Shown one piece after another: positions 49,990 to 58,711 of a stretch of 64,000 nucleotides of DNA. Position 1 is the stretch's first letter, and each line of letters opens with the position of its first letter. The stretch spans positions 124,001 through 188,000 of the forward strand of contig QVIN01000012.1 of the NCBI GenBank assembly GCA_003416985.1. Reading direction: 5' to 3'. The translations under genes were made by a program, and so were the position numbers. The notes below the pieces were generated by a model. The model made no database searches and was not told where the DNA came from. It worked only from the letters and a program-made list of their open reading frames with translations. This stretch comes from Duganella sp. BJB480 (lineage in GTDB: Bacteria; Pseudomonadota; Gammaproteobacteria; Burkholderiales; Burkholderiaceae_D).

Positions 49990-52315
49990 CCGCCGGATTC
50001 AATTCCAGCAGCGCTTTTCTGGTGTCTTCATACGCCAGCGCCAGGTCTTGCAACTGTTCGGCCGCATCGTCGAAATTTTCGCCCTTGCCCATCAGCTCAA
50101 GATTGGTGCACGGCAGCCGCATGCGGTTGGCGCCCACGAACTCGATGCTCGACTGCAGGTAGTGGGCGGTCGACGCCAGCAATGGCGCATCTTGCGCAGT
50201 TGCCGCGCTCGCCAGCTTCTCCAGCAACTGCGGCACCTCGGCGATAAAGGAGGCGACCACCTCGTCGAGCAGGGAAAGGTCTTCGCCGATCGCGCGCAAT
50301 TGCGCGATGCGGGCGTGGCTGAGCACCGCGTCGTCCGGCCGGCGCGTGGCCAGGCGGGCGATCGCCGCCACCAGCGCGGAGTTCAACACGTGCAGCTCGA
50401 TGGGCTTGGCGATGTACTCATCCATGCCGGCGTCCAGGCAGCGCTCGCGGTCCCCGGGCAAGGCGTTGGCGGTCATCGCGATGATGTAGGGGCTGTTGCT
50501 GCCCTTGAAGCGCTGGCGCAGGCGCCGCGTGAGCTCGAACCCGTCCATCTCCGGCATCTGCATATCCATCAGGATGATCTGGTAGTGCCGGCCTTCCAGG
50601 GCCGTCATCGCCTCGACGCCGTTGGCCACCACGTCGGCCTGGTAGCCGAGATGACGCAACAGCTGCCTGAGCACTTTTTGATTGATCGTATTGTCCTCGA
50701 CCACCAGAATGTCCACCGCGGCGGCAAGCCCCGGCGCGACGGCGGCCGGGCGGGGCGCGGCGACGGTGGGTTCGCGCTTGCTCAACACCTGCCGCAGCGC
50801 GTCCAGCAGGGCGCGCGGCTTGATCGGCTTGTTCAGCCATGCGGCGAACATGCCGCCGTCCAGGCTGCTCCCGGCCTGCCGGTGGCCGACCGAGGTGAGC
50901 AGGACCAGCGGCAGCGTCGCCCGGTCGCGTATCTTGCGCAATTCGGCCGCCAGGCGCACGCCATCCATGTCGGGCATCTGCATGTCGAGCACGGCCACGT
51001 CGAAGGGCGCGCCGTGCCGCACCAGGTCGATGGCTTCGGCCGCCGAGGCGGCGGACAGGCCCTCCATGCCCCACAACAGAGCCTGCCGCATCAGGATGCG
51101 GCGGTTGGTGGTGTTGTCGTCGACAATCAGGATGCGCTTGCCTTCCACGGTCGCCGAGCGATCCCGCAGCACATCCTCGGCGAGCTGGTCGTCGCTGGCC
51201 TCGGCCAGCATGGACAGCGTGAAGGTCGAACCTTTTCCCATCTCGCTGTGCACCGTCAGGCTGCCGCCCATGATCTCGGCCAGGCGCCGGCTGATCGTCA
51301 AGCCCAGGCCGGTCCCGCCGTACCTGCGGGTGGTGGAGGCGTCGACCTGGGTGAACGAACGGAAGATGCTTTCCTGGCTGTGCTCGGGAATGCCGATCCC
51401 GGTATCCCTCACGGCGAAATCCAGACTGTAGGTGTTGGCATCCCGGCGCTCCGCGCCGACCGTCACGACCACCTCGCCGTGATGGGTGAACTTGATCGCG
51501 TTCGACAGCAGGTTGACCAGGATCTGGCGCAGCCGGGTGGCGTCGGACAGCATGGTGGCCGGCACGCCGGGCTCGATGATGTAGGCCAGGTCGAGGTGCT
51601 TCTCGCCCGCGCTCGACGCCACCAGGTCCAGCGCGTCCTCGACACAGCGGCGTATTTCGACCGCATGGCGTTCGAGGTCGAGGCGGCCCACCTCCATCTT
51701 GGAGTAGTCGAGCAGGTCGTTGATGACCGCCAGCAGCGCCTCGCTGCTGGAACGGATGGTCTCGGTGTAGTCGCGCTGCTCCTCGTCGATGCCGGTGTGC
51801 AGCAGCAGGCTGGTCATGCCGATCACCGCGTTCAGCGGCGTGCGGATCTCGTGGCTCATATTCGCCAGGAACATGCTCTTGGCGCGCACGGCCGCTTCCG
51901 CCGTTTCCTTGGCCTGTTCGAGCTCCTGCTCGTAGGCCTTGCGCTCGGAGATGTCCTGCAGGATCGCGGTCAGGATCACTTGTCCGTCTTCGCCGGATTT
52001 GGAGATCGTCGCCTCGGCCGGAAATTCGGTGCCGTCCTTGCGCACGGCGTAGATGGTGCTGCGTTCGCCCATCCTGCGCGCGGTCGTGTCGCCGTGCCGG
52101 AAGCCGGACACGCGCGCGGCGTGCCCGGAACGAAAGCGCTGCGGTATCAGCAGCTCCAGGCTCTTCCCGACAACCTCGGACGCCGCCCAGCCGAACATGC
52201 GCTCGGCGCCCCGGTTGAAGAGGATGATGCGCTGGCGCTCGTCAGTGCAGAGAATGGCATTCTCCGCGATGTCGATGATGTTGCTGAGCTGGTCCGGGTT
52301 CAGGGGATGGGGCAT
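49982..52315 (-). CDS. Hybrid sensor histidine kinase PAS-HisKA-HATPase-REC-REC-Hpt
   Basis: A 777-residue cytoplasmic hybrid kinase without membrane segments. Domains: PAS (about 10-120), a short coiled coil, HisKA with phospho-His in MSHEIRTPLNAVIGM (H155), HATPase (N box NLLSNAIKF, G1 DTGIGIP, G2 GGTGLGL), two receiver domains with phospho-Asp in VLDMQMPDMDG and LMDMQMPEMDG, and a C-terminal Hpt with STAHYLQSS as the likely phospho-His site (the usual K-G-S is Q-S-S here). It is BarA/EvgS-like in layout but soluble. It begins 59 nt after cusA on the same strand; a TATTAT at 52340-52345 might be its own -10. The input signal and target regulator are unknown. Confidence 0.9.
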   Translation of the reverse strand: MPHPLNPDQLSNIIDIAENAILCTDERQRIILFNRGAERMFGWAASEVVGKSLELLIPQRFRSGHAARVSGFRHGDTTARRMGERSTIYAVRKDGTEFPAEATISKSGEDGQVILTAILQDISERKAYEQELEQAKETAEAAVRAKSMFLANMSHEIRTPLNAVIGMTSLLLHTGIDEEQRDYTETIRSSSEALLAVINDLLDYSKMEVGRLDLERHAVEIRRCVEDALDLVASSAGEKHLDLAYIIEPGVPATMLSDATRLRQILVNLLSNAIKFTHHGEVVVTVGAERRDANTYSLDFAVRDTGIGIPEHSQESIFRSFTQVDASTTRRYGGTGLGLTISRRLAEIMGGSLTVHSEMGKGSTFTLSMLAEASDDQLAEDVLRDRSATVEGKRILIVDDNTTNRRILMRQALLWGMEGLSAASAAEAIDLVRHGAPFDVAVLDMQMPDMDGVRLAAELRKIRDRATLPLVLLTSVGHRQAGSSLDGGMFAAWLNKPIKPRALLDALRQVLSKREPTVAAPRPAAVAPGLAAAVDILVVEDNTINQKVLRQLLRHLGYQADVVANGVEAMTALEGRHYQIILMDMQMPEMDGFELTRRLRQRFKGSNSPYIIAMTANALPGDRERCLDAGMDEYIAKPIELHVLNSALVAAIARLATRRPDDAVLSHARIAQLRAIGEDLSLLDEVVASFIAEVPQLLEKLASAATAQDAPLLASTAHYLQSSIEFVGANRMRLPCTNLELMGKGENFDDAAEQLQDLALAYEDTRKALLELNPAAD

Positions 52316-52374
52316 CGTTGGTTCGGGAGTGCTCGGACAATAATATCCGCCATCCTAACACTCTTGCGCAACGA

Positions 52375-55300
52375 TTAACCGTTCGGCGGCCGATCGTTGG
52401 CCAAAATGGCAATCTTGGCCGGCAGCGACCGGCGCCGCATCAGCAGGTACGCGGCCGGCACCACCAACATCGACAGCAGCGGCGCGGTGATCATGCCGCC
52501 GACCATGGGCGCGGCGATGCGCTGCATGACCTCGGAACCGGTGCCCGATCCGATCATGACCGGCACCAGGCCGGCGATGATCACGGCGACCGTCATCGCC
52601 TTCGGCCGCACGCGCAGCACGGCGCCCTCGCGGATGGCCTCCAGCAGGTCGGCCTCGCCGCAAGCGCCATTCGCCAGCCGGGCGTCCCAGGCGTGCTTCA
52701 GGTACAGCAGCATGATCACGCCGAATTCGGCCGACACGCCGGCCAGGGCGATGAAGCCGACCCCGCTCGCCACCGACAGGTTGTGCCCCAGCGCCCACAG
52801 CAGCCAGATGCCGCCGGCCAGCGCGAACGGCAAGGTCGCCATGATCAGCGCCGCCTCGTCGACGCGCTTGAAGGTCAGGTACAGCAGCAGGAAGATGATC
52901 AGCAGCGTCATCGGCACCACGACCTTGAGCTTGGCCGTGGCGCGCTCCAGGTATTCGAACTGCCCGGACCAGGACACCGAATAGCCGGCCGGCAGCGCGA
53001 CCTGGCTGGCGACCCGCTGCTGCATCTCGCGCACGGCGGCGCTCAGGTCGCGGCCCCGGATGTCGACATACACCCAGCCCGACAGGCGCGCGTTCTCGCT
53101 CTTGAGCATGGGCGGGCCGTCGACGATGCGGATCGCGGCCACGTCGCCCAGCCGGATCTGGGCGCCGCGCGCGGTCAGCATCGGCAGGTCGCGCAGCTTC
53201 TCGACCGAGTCGCGCACCTCGCGCGGATAGCGCACATTGATCGGGAAGCGCTGCAAGCCCTCGACCGTCTCGCCGATGTTGTCGCCGCCGATGGCGCTCG
53301 ACACCAGGCTCTGGACGTCGGCGATGTTCAGGCCGTAGCGTGCCGCCGCGTCGCGGTCGATATGGATGTCGACGTAGCGTCCGCCGTTGAGCCGCTCGGC
53401 GAGGGCCGACGAGACGCCCGGCACGCCCTTGACGACCCGCTCGATCTCGCCGGTGATGCGGTCGATCTCCCGCAGGCTGGCGCCGGCCACCTTCACGCCG
53501 ACCGGGCTCTTGATGCCGGTGGCGAGCATGTCGATGCGGTTGCGGATCGGCGGCACCCAGATGTTGGACAGGCCCGGCACCTTGACGGTGCGGTCGAGCT
53601 CTTCGACCAGCTTGTCGGGAGTCATGCCGGGCCGCCATTGGTCGCGCGGCTTGAACTGGATGGTCGTCTCGAACATTTCCAGCGGCGCCGGATCGGTGGC
53701 GGATTCGGCCCGGCCGGCCTTGCCGAACACCGTCTGCACCTCCGGCACCGTCTTGATCAGCCGGTCGGTCTGCTGCAGCAGTTGCGCGACCTTGCCGGCG
53801 CCGATGCCGGGCAGGGCGGACGGCATGTACAGCAGGTCGCCCTCGTCCAGCGGCGGCATGAATTCGCCGCCCAGGCGCGCCATCGGCCAAACCGTCACCA
53901 GCGCGATCAGCGCGGCCACCACCAGCGTGGCCTTGGGGCGGCGAAGCACCGCCTCCAGCAGCGGCCGGTAGAGCGCGATCAGCCAGCGGTTCAGCGGGTT
54001 CTTCCGCTCATCAGGGATGCGGCCGCGTATCAGGTAGCCCATCAACACCGGGATCAAGGTCACGGCCAGGCCGGCCGCCGCCGCCATCGCATAGGTCTTG
54101 GTGAAGGCCAGCGGCGCGAACAGGTGGCCCTCCTGCGCCTCCAGCGTGAACACCGGGATGAAGGACAGCACGATGATCAGCAGCGAGAAGAACAGCGCCG
54201 GGCCGACCTCGGCCGCCGCGTCGCCGATCACGGTCCAGTGCTCGTCGCCGGCCAGCTTGCGGCCGGGATGGGCGTGGTTCCAGGCCTCGATGTGCTTGTG
54301 GGCGTTCTCGATCATCACGACCGCCGCGTCGACCATGGCGCCGATGGCGATGGCGATTCCGCCCAGCGACATGATGTTGGCGTTCACGCCCTGGTAGGAC
54401 ATGACGATGTAGGCCATCAATATGCCCAGCGGCAGCGACACGATGGCCACCAGCGCGGAACGAAGATGGAACAGGAAGATCGCGCAGACCAGGGCGACGA
54501 CGATGAATTCCTCGACCAGCTTGTGCCCGAGATTGTCGACCGCGCGCTTGATCAGGCTGGAGCGGTCGTACACCGGGACGACCTCCACGCCGGCCGGCAG
54601 GCTCGCCTTGAGCTTGGCGAACTTGGCCTTGACCGCCTCGATGGTCTCCAGCGCGTTCTTCCCGGAGCGCATGACGATGACGCCGCCGGCCACTTCGCCT
54701 TCGCCGTTCAGGTCGGCGATACCGCGCCGCATCTCCGGCCCCAGCTCCACGCGCGCCACGTCGCCCAGGCGCACCGGGACGCCGGCCTCCGTGGCCGTCA
54801 GCGGAATCTTGCGGAAGTCGTCGAGCGACTGCAGGTAGCCCGATGCGCGCACGATGTACTCCGCCTCGCCCAGCTCCATCACCGAGCCGCCGGCCTCCTG
54901 GTTGGCCCGCTGCACCGCCTCGATCACCGCGCCGTGCGGGATGGCGTAGGCGCGCAGCTTGTCCGGATCGAGCACGATCTGGTATTGCCGCACCATGCCG
55001 CCGATGCTGGCCACCTCGGAGACGTTCGCCACCGTCTTCAGCTCGAACTTCAGGAACCAGTCCTGGTAGGCCCGCAGCTGCGACAGGTCCAGCTTGCCGC
55101 TGCGGTCGACCAGCGCGTACTCGTAGATCCAGCCGACGCCGGTCGCGTCCGGGCCGAGCGCGGTCTTGGCCTGCGCCGGCAGGCGCGACTGCACCTGGTT
55201 CAGGTATTCGAGCACGCGCGACCTGGCCCAGTAGGGATCGGTGCCGTCCTCGAACAGGATGTAGACGAAGGAATCGCCGAAGAAGGAATAGCCGCGCACG

Positions 55301-55542
55301 GTCTTCGCGCCGGGCACCGACAGCATGGTGGTGGTCAGCGGGTAGGTCACCTGGTTTTCCACGATCTGCGGTGCCTGGCCCGGATAGCTGGTGCGGATGA
55401 TCACCTGCACGTCCGACAGGTCCGGAATGGCGTCGAGCGGCGTGCGCGCCAGCGACCACACGCCCCACGCGGCGATGAAGACGGTCGCCAGCAGGACCAG
55501 GAAGCGGTTGACGATGGACCAGCGTATCAGTTTCGCGATCAT
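52375..55542 (-). CDS. cusA: CusA-type Cu(I)/Ag(I) HME-RND efflux pump
   Basis: A 1055-residue inner-membrane RND pump. EDGTDPYWARSRVLEYL near residue 97-114 and RIDMLATGIKSPVGVKV (methionine of the metal pathway) match the CusA subgroup for monovalent copper and silver rather than CzcA for divalent ions. GGIAIAIGAMVDAAVVMIEN is the conserved helix 4 proton-relay motif, and twelve membrane segments with two large periplasmic loops are visible. It overlaps cusB by 4 nt (ATGA). It takes Cu(I)/Ag(I) from periplasm or cytosol and passes it to CusC. The function agrees with the copper-uptake set at 16464-20428. Confidence 0.93.
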   Translation of the reverse strand: MIAKLIRWSIVNRFLVLLATVFIAAWGVWSLARTPLDAIPDLSDVQVIIRTSYPGQAPQIVENQVTYPLTTTMLSVPGAKTVRGYSFFGDSFVYILFEDGTDPYWARSRVLEYLNQVQSRLPAQAKTALGPDATGVGWIYEYALVDRSGKLDLSQLRAYQDWFLKFELKTVANVSEVASIGGMVRQYQIVLDPDKLRAYAIPHGAVIEAVQRANQEAGGSVMELGEAEYIVRASGYLQSLDDFRKIPLTATEAGVPVRLGDVARVELGPEMRRGIADLNGEGEVAGGVIVMRSGKNALETIEAVKAKFAKLKASLPAGVEVVPVYDRSSLIKRAVDNLGHKLVEEFIVVALVCAIFLFHLRSALVAIVSLPLGILMAYIVMSYQGVNANIMSLGGIAIAIGAMVDAAVVMIENAHKHIEAWNHAHPGRKLAGDEHWTVIGDAAAEVGPALFFSLLIIVLSFIPVFTLEAQEGHLFAPLAFTKTYAMAAAAGLAVTLIPVLMGYLIRGRIPDERKNPLNRWLIALYRPLLEAVLRRPKATLVVAALIALVTVWPMARLGGEFMPPLDEGDLLYMPSALPGIGAGKVAQLLQQTDRLIKTVPEVQTVFGKAGRAESATDPAPLEMFETTIQFKPRDQWRPGMTPDKLVEELDRTVKVPGLSNIWVPPIRNRIDMLATGIKSPVGVKVAGASLREIDRITGEIERVVKGVPGVSSALAERLNGGRYVDIHIDRDAAARYGLNIADVQSLVSSAIGGDNIGETVEGLQRFPINVRYPREVRDSVEKLRDLPMLTARGAQIRLGDVAAIRIVDGPPMLKSENARLSGWVYVDIRGRDLSAAVREMQQRVASQVALPAGYSVSWSGQFEYLERATAKLKVVVPMTLLIIFLLLYLTFKRVDEAALIMATLPFALAGGIWLLWALGHNLSVASGVGFIALAGVSAEFGVIMLLYLKHAWDARLANGACGEADLLEAIREGAVLRVRPKAMTVAVIIAGLVPVMIGSGTGSEVMQRIAAPMVGGMITAPLLSMLVVPAAYLLMRRRSLPAKIAILANDRPPNG

Positions 55543-56831
55543 TTCTTCGCTCCCATCGGCATGGCATCGTCGCGGCCGTCGTCGCGGGGCAGGGGCATGA
55601 CCGGGGCGTCGCCCATGCGGGTGGCCGTCCCTTTCAGGCTGGCCTCGGAGTCCAACAGGAACTGGCCCGACAGGACGATCTTCTGTCCGGCGGCCAGGCC
55701 CTTGCGGATCTCGGTCATGCCATTGCCTTCGGCACCCGGCTCGACATCGACCGGCTGGAACTTCCCGCCGTCCTGTGCCAGCAGCACGACGCTGCGGGTG
55801 CCGGTCTGGATCACCGCCTCCGATGGGACCAGCAGCACGTCGGCCCCACGGCTGGAGCCGAAGGTGACGGCGGCATACATGCCGGGCACCAGTTGCCCGC
55901 CCGGGTTGGCCAACTCGATCCTCGCCTTGAGGGTGCGAGTGGCCGCGTTCACTTCGGGCAGCACCGCGCCGACCTTGCCCTTGAAGACGCTGCCCGGCAG
56001 CGCCTGCGCGCGGGCCTCGGCGGCGTCGCCCGGGCGCACCCTGGCCGCCACGCTTTCGGGCACCTCGGCGTTGACCCAGACGGTCGACAGGCCGTTGATG
56101 CGGAACAGCAGCGCGCCCGGCGCCACGGTCATGCCCTCGCGGGCGCCAAGCTCGGCGACGACACCGCCGGTCGGCGCGGTAATCGTGACGCGCGGATGAA
56201 CCTTGCCGCTCGATTCGATCAGCTGGATCTGCGCGTCGCTCATGCCGGCCAGGCGCATGCGCTGGCGGGCGCCGCCGACCAGCGATGCGGTGTCGCCACC
56301 CTGCATGCGGCGGGCCGCCAGGTATTCTTCCTGCGCCGCGATCCAGTCGGGGACGTACAGCTCGGCAAGCGGCTGTCCCTTTCGGACCGGATCGAGCGGA
56401 GCGCGCACATACAGGCGCTCGATGAACCCGTTGCTGCGGGCCTGGACCAGCGCCACGTCGCGCTCGTTGTACGCGACACTGCCGACCGCGACGACACCGG
56501 AGGGCAGCCTGCCGCTCGTGACCAGCGCCGTCCGCACGCCCAGGTTCTGCTGGACGCGGGGGCTGACGGTGACGGTGCCGTCGTCGCCATCGGCGCCGCC
56601 ATAGACAGGGACCAGCTGCATATCCATGTAGGGCGACTTTCCTGGCTTGTCGAACTTCTGCCCGGGGACCATCGGATCCTGCCAGTAGAGCGGTTTCCTG
56701 GCTGCCGTTGGCGCGGCGCGATCGGCCGGCATGGTCTTCATCGCCTGCGATGCGCCAAGCCGGTAGGCCCCGTATCCGCCGGCGGCGATGGCGAGCGCGA
56801 TCGGCAGCGCGAGTATGGTCTTGTTCTTCAT
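55539..56831 (-). CDS. cusB: CusB-type periplasmic adaptor
   Basis: A 430-residue membrane-fusion protein joining CusA and CusC. After an N-terminal anchor comes a heavy-metal-binding domain (YWQDPMVPGQKFDKPGKSPYMDMQLVPVY region, 49-77, rich in Met), then the barrel-sandwich and alpha-hairpin parts (VQQNLGVRTALV, FIERLYVRAPLDPVRKGQPL, VTITAPTGGVVAELGAREGMTV). Internal Met residues fit Cu/Ag transfer. The ATG at 56831 starts MKNKTILALP; a longer reading lies in the cusC gene. ATGA overlap with cusC. Confidence 0.92.
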   Translation of the reverse strand: MKNKTILALPIALAIAAGGYGAYRLGASQAMKTMPADRAAPTAARKPLYWQDPMVPGQKFDKPGKSPYMDMQLVPVYGGADGDDGTVTVSPRVQQNLGVRTALVTSGRLPSGVVAVGSVAYNERDVALVQARSNGFIERLYVRAPLDPVRKGQPLAELYVPDWIAAQEEYLAARRMQGGDTASLVGGARQRMRLAGMSDAQIQLIESSGKVHPRVTITAPTGGVVAELGAREGMTVAPGALLFRINGLSTVWVNAEVPESVAARVRPGDAAEARAQALPGSVFKGKVGAVLPEVNAATRTLKARIELANPGGQLVPGMYAAVTFGSSRGADVLLVPSEAVIQTGTRSVVLLAQDGGKFQPVDVEPGAEGNGMTEIRKGLAAGQKIVLSGQFLLDSEASLKGTATRMGDAPVMPLPRDDGRDDAMPMGAKK

Positions 56832-58159
56832 TTGGATTCCTGTTGACGGTTGTTGCTTGCGTGTACGGTAGCCGAGTCCTCGGGGACGAGGAAATTCAGC
56901 TGCGCCCAAAGCCGCGCTGTGTCGAGCTCAAGCTCCAGTGCCTGCAGACGGGTTTCCGTCTCATTGCGTCTTGCCGCCAGCACCTCGGTCAGCGTTGCCT
57001 TCCCGCCCCGGTAGGCGGCAAGCACCACTTCGCTGCGTTCGCCGGCCAGCGGCAGCGTTTCGCGCGTGTAGCGGGACAGCCGCTCCTTGCCGCTCTGCCA
57101 TTCGACGATCTGGGTGCGGACCTCGGCCTCGTGGCCGCGCAGCATCTCGTCGCGCTCGGCCTTGGCCTGTTCCACCAGCGCCAGTTTGCCGGCCAGCTCG
57201 CGGTCCTGGCGGTTCTTCCGGTCCCATTGCAGCGGCACCGAAATGCCGATCGATACCATGTTCGAATAGGCCGCGCCGCGTTGCTGGAACGCGACTTCCA
57301 CGCTCCAGTCGCTGCGCTGGTTCGCCTGCGCCAGATTGGCGTCGGCCTGCGCGATGTCCTGCTGCCGGCTCAGCACCGCGATCTGCGGGTGATGGGCGAG
57401 GAGGGCGCCCGGCTCGGCGGCGTCCATACGGATGGTGTCGATATCGGGCTTGCCGGCCACGGCAGCCTCCGCGCCGGTCCACCTGGCCAGCACCGTTCGG
57501 GCGACTCGGCGGCGGCGCGCGATTTCGCTGCCCCGGTCATCAAGGGCGAGCAGGGCGGAGCGGGCCGCGAGGATGTCGGCCTGGCTGCCGCGCCCGCCAC
57601 GGTAGGCTGCCTCGGCCGCTTCGATCTCCTGGCGTGCCAGCGTGGCCTGCTTGGCGATGGCGTCGGCCATCTGGCCGGTATAGAAAACCTCCAGCCAGGA
57701 AATCGCGGTGTCGCGCTGGATCGCGGCGGTGGCGGCTTGTTTTTCGGCCTGGGCCTTGTCCGCCTCACGCTCCAGGCGCGCGGAACGCCAGCGCAGCTTG
57801 TCGGCGCGCGTCAATTCCTGCGACACGCCGATGCGGCGCATGGTCATGAAGTCGCTGCCTATGGTCAGCCGGTCGGAACCGTTGATGGGCAGGTTGTCGA
57901 TGCCCACCTTGAGGACTGGGTCGGGCAACTGGCCGGCCGCGACCGCCATCTCGTGCGCGGCGTCGGCGGCATGGTCCTGCGCGGTCAGCTGGCGCGAGCG
58001 GGCGACCGCAAGTTGTTGGGCCTGGCCCAGCGTGAGCTCCTGCGTTTGCGCCTGCGCGGCGTGAGCGGCAAGCAGAAGCGCGAGTGCAAATTTGATCTTC
58101 GACAGTTTCCGAAAACTGCCGGCGCGCGCATAACGATGCGCGAAGAACGGGGATGACAT
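56828..58159 (-). CDS. cusC: CusC/TolC-type outer-membrane efflux protein
   Basis: A 443-residue outer-membrane factor: signal peptide (end near QAQ), two long helix pairs with the repeated OEP pattern (EAAEAAYRGGRGSQADILAARSALL and SEVVLAAYRGGKATLTEVLAARRNE), and beta segments (WSVEVAFQQRG, MVSIGISVPLQ). It forms the trimeric exit duct for the Cus pump. GGAGG before the ATG is a strong ribosome-binding site. It is first of the three Cus genes and 77 nt downstream of the small Cys/His/Met protein gene. Confidence 0.92.
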   Translation of the reverse strand: MSSPFFAHRYARAGSFRKLSKIKFALALLLAAHAAQAQTQELTLGQAQQLAVARSRQLTAQDHAADAAHEMAVAAGQLPDPVLKVGIDNLPINGSDRLTIGSDFMTMRRIGVSQELTRADKLRWRSARLEREADKAQAEKQAATAAIQRDTAISWLEVFYTGQMADAIAKQATLARQEIEAAEAAYRGGRGSQADILAARSALLALDDRGSEIARRRRVARTVLARWTGAEAAVAGKPDIDTIRMDAAEPGALLAHHPQIAVLSRQQDIAQADANLAQANQRSDWSVEVAFQQRGAAYSNMVSIGISVPLQWDRKNRQDRELAGKLALVEQAKAERDEMLRGHEAEVRTQIVEWQSGKERLSRYTRETLPLAGERSEVVLAAYRGGKATLTEVLAARRNETETRLQALELELDTARLWAQLNFLVPEDSATVHASNNRQQESK

Positions 58160-58236
58160 GGTACCTCCAGAAAGCGACGGACAACATCGCGCTCGCCGGC
58201 TCGGCGATGCGATGGGGAACTAGGCGATCAGGTGGA

Positions 58237-58641
58237 TTAAATGCGGAAGCAGCAGTTGCGGATGGCGACAGGCGGGGCGACGGTGCGGGCCCACACGATG
58301 GGCCGGTAGGCCGCGGCGTTGGAATCCAGGGCGGGATCGACGGGCGGCAATTCGAATATCAGCGCGCTTGGCACGAACGCCGGCACGTCGGCCAATGATG
58401 CGTTGTCGAGCGGCTGCTTGGCCGGCTCGCCGTGTGCGTGCAGATCGCAGAGCTGCGGCTGCTCCGCATCCATGCCCTGGCAGTTCTGCATCATGACGGC
58501 GGCCCGAGCCGATACCGCGTTGTCGAGACTCCCCGCCGGCACGCCTGGACACACGTACGCCGCCACGGCAAGCTGCATATACAGCATGCTGAGCAGCGTG
58601 ACGATGGCCGTGACAAGGCGCGTGGAGCGGGAGGTCTTCAT
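58237..58641 (-). CDS. Small secreted Cys/His/Met protein at the head of the cus operon
   Basis: A 134-residue protein with a signal peptide (about 1-27, ending QLAVAA). The mature part has six cysteines and a cluster MMQNCQGMDAEQPQLCDLHAHGEP (cut here: MQNCQGM ... LCDLHAHG) suited to bind copper, plus a C-terminal NCCFRI. I do not recognise a named family; similar small proteins head Cus loci in related bacteria. A periplasmic copper-binding or sensing role is inferred. It probably shares a promoter at 58669-58697 with cusCBA. Confidence 0.72.
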   Translation of the reverse strand: MKTSRSTRLVTAIVTLLSMLYMQLAVAAYVCPGVPAGSLDNAVSARAAVMMQNCQGMDAEQPQLCDLHAHGEPAKQPLDNASLADVPAFVPSALIFELPPVDPALDSNAAAYRPIVWARTVAPPVAIRNCCFRI

Positions 58642-58668
58642 GGATGAGGCAATGTTGAGAGTTCTTTT

Positions 58669-58697
58669 AGCCTATGTTGAATCAGATCAGCTGTCAA
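58669..58697 (-). promoter_or_regulatory. Candidate sigma-70 promoter of the cus operon
   Basis: On the minus strand TTGACA (58692-58697) is a perfect -35 with a 17-nt spacer to TAGGCT (58669-58674), a weak -10. The predicted start is about 58662, 20 nt before the small gene. No clear CueR or CusR operator was recognised. Confidence 0.45.
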
Positions 58698-58711
58698 GGG
58701 CGGGCTTAAGA

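Noticed and set aside
52318..56199. Very long plus-strand open frames antisense to cusA/cusB (also 50048-52378, 26436-29876, 23908-26577, 16617-18530)
   Set aside because: They lie exactly opposite strongly conserved genes, have composition expected of antisense high-GC DNA (many His, Arg, Gly, Val), and show no family motifs.
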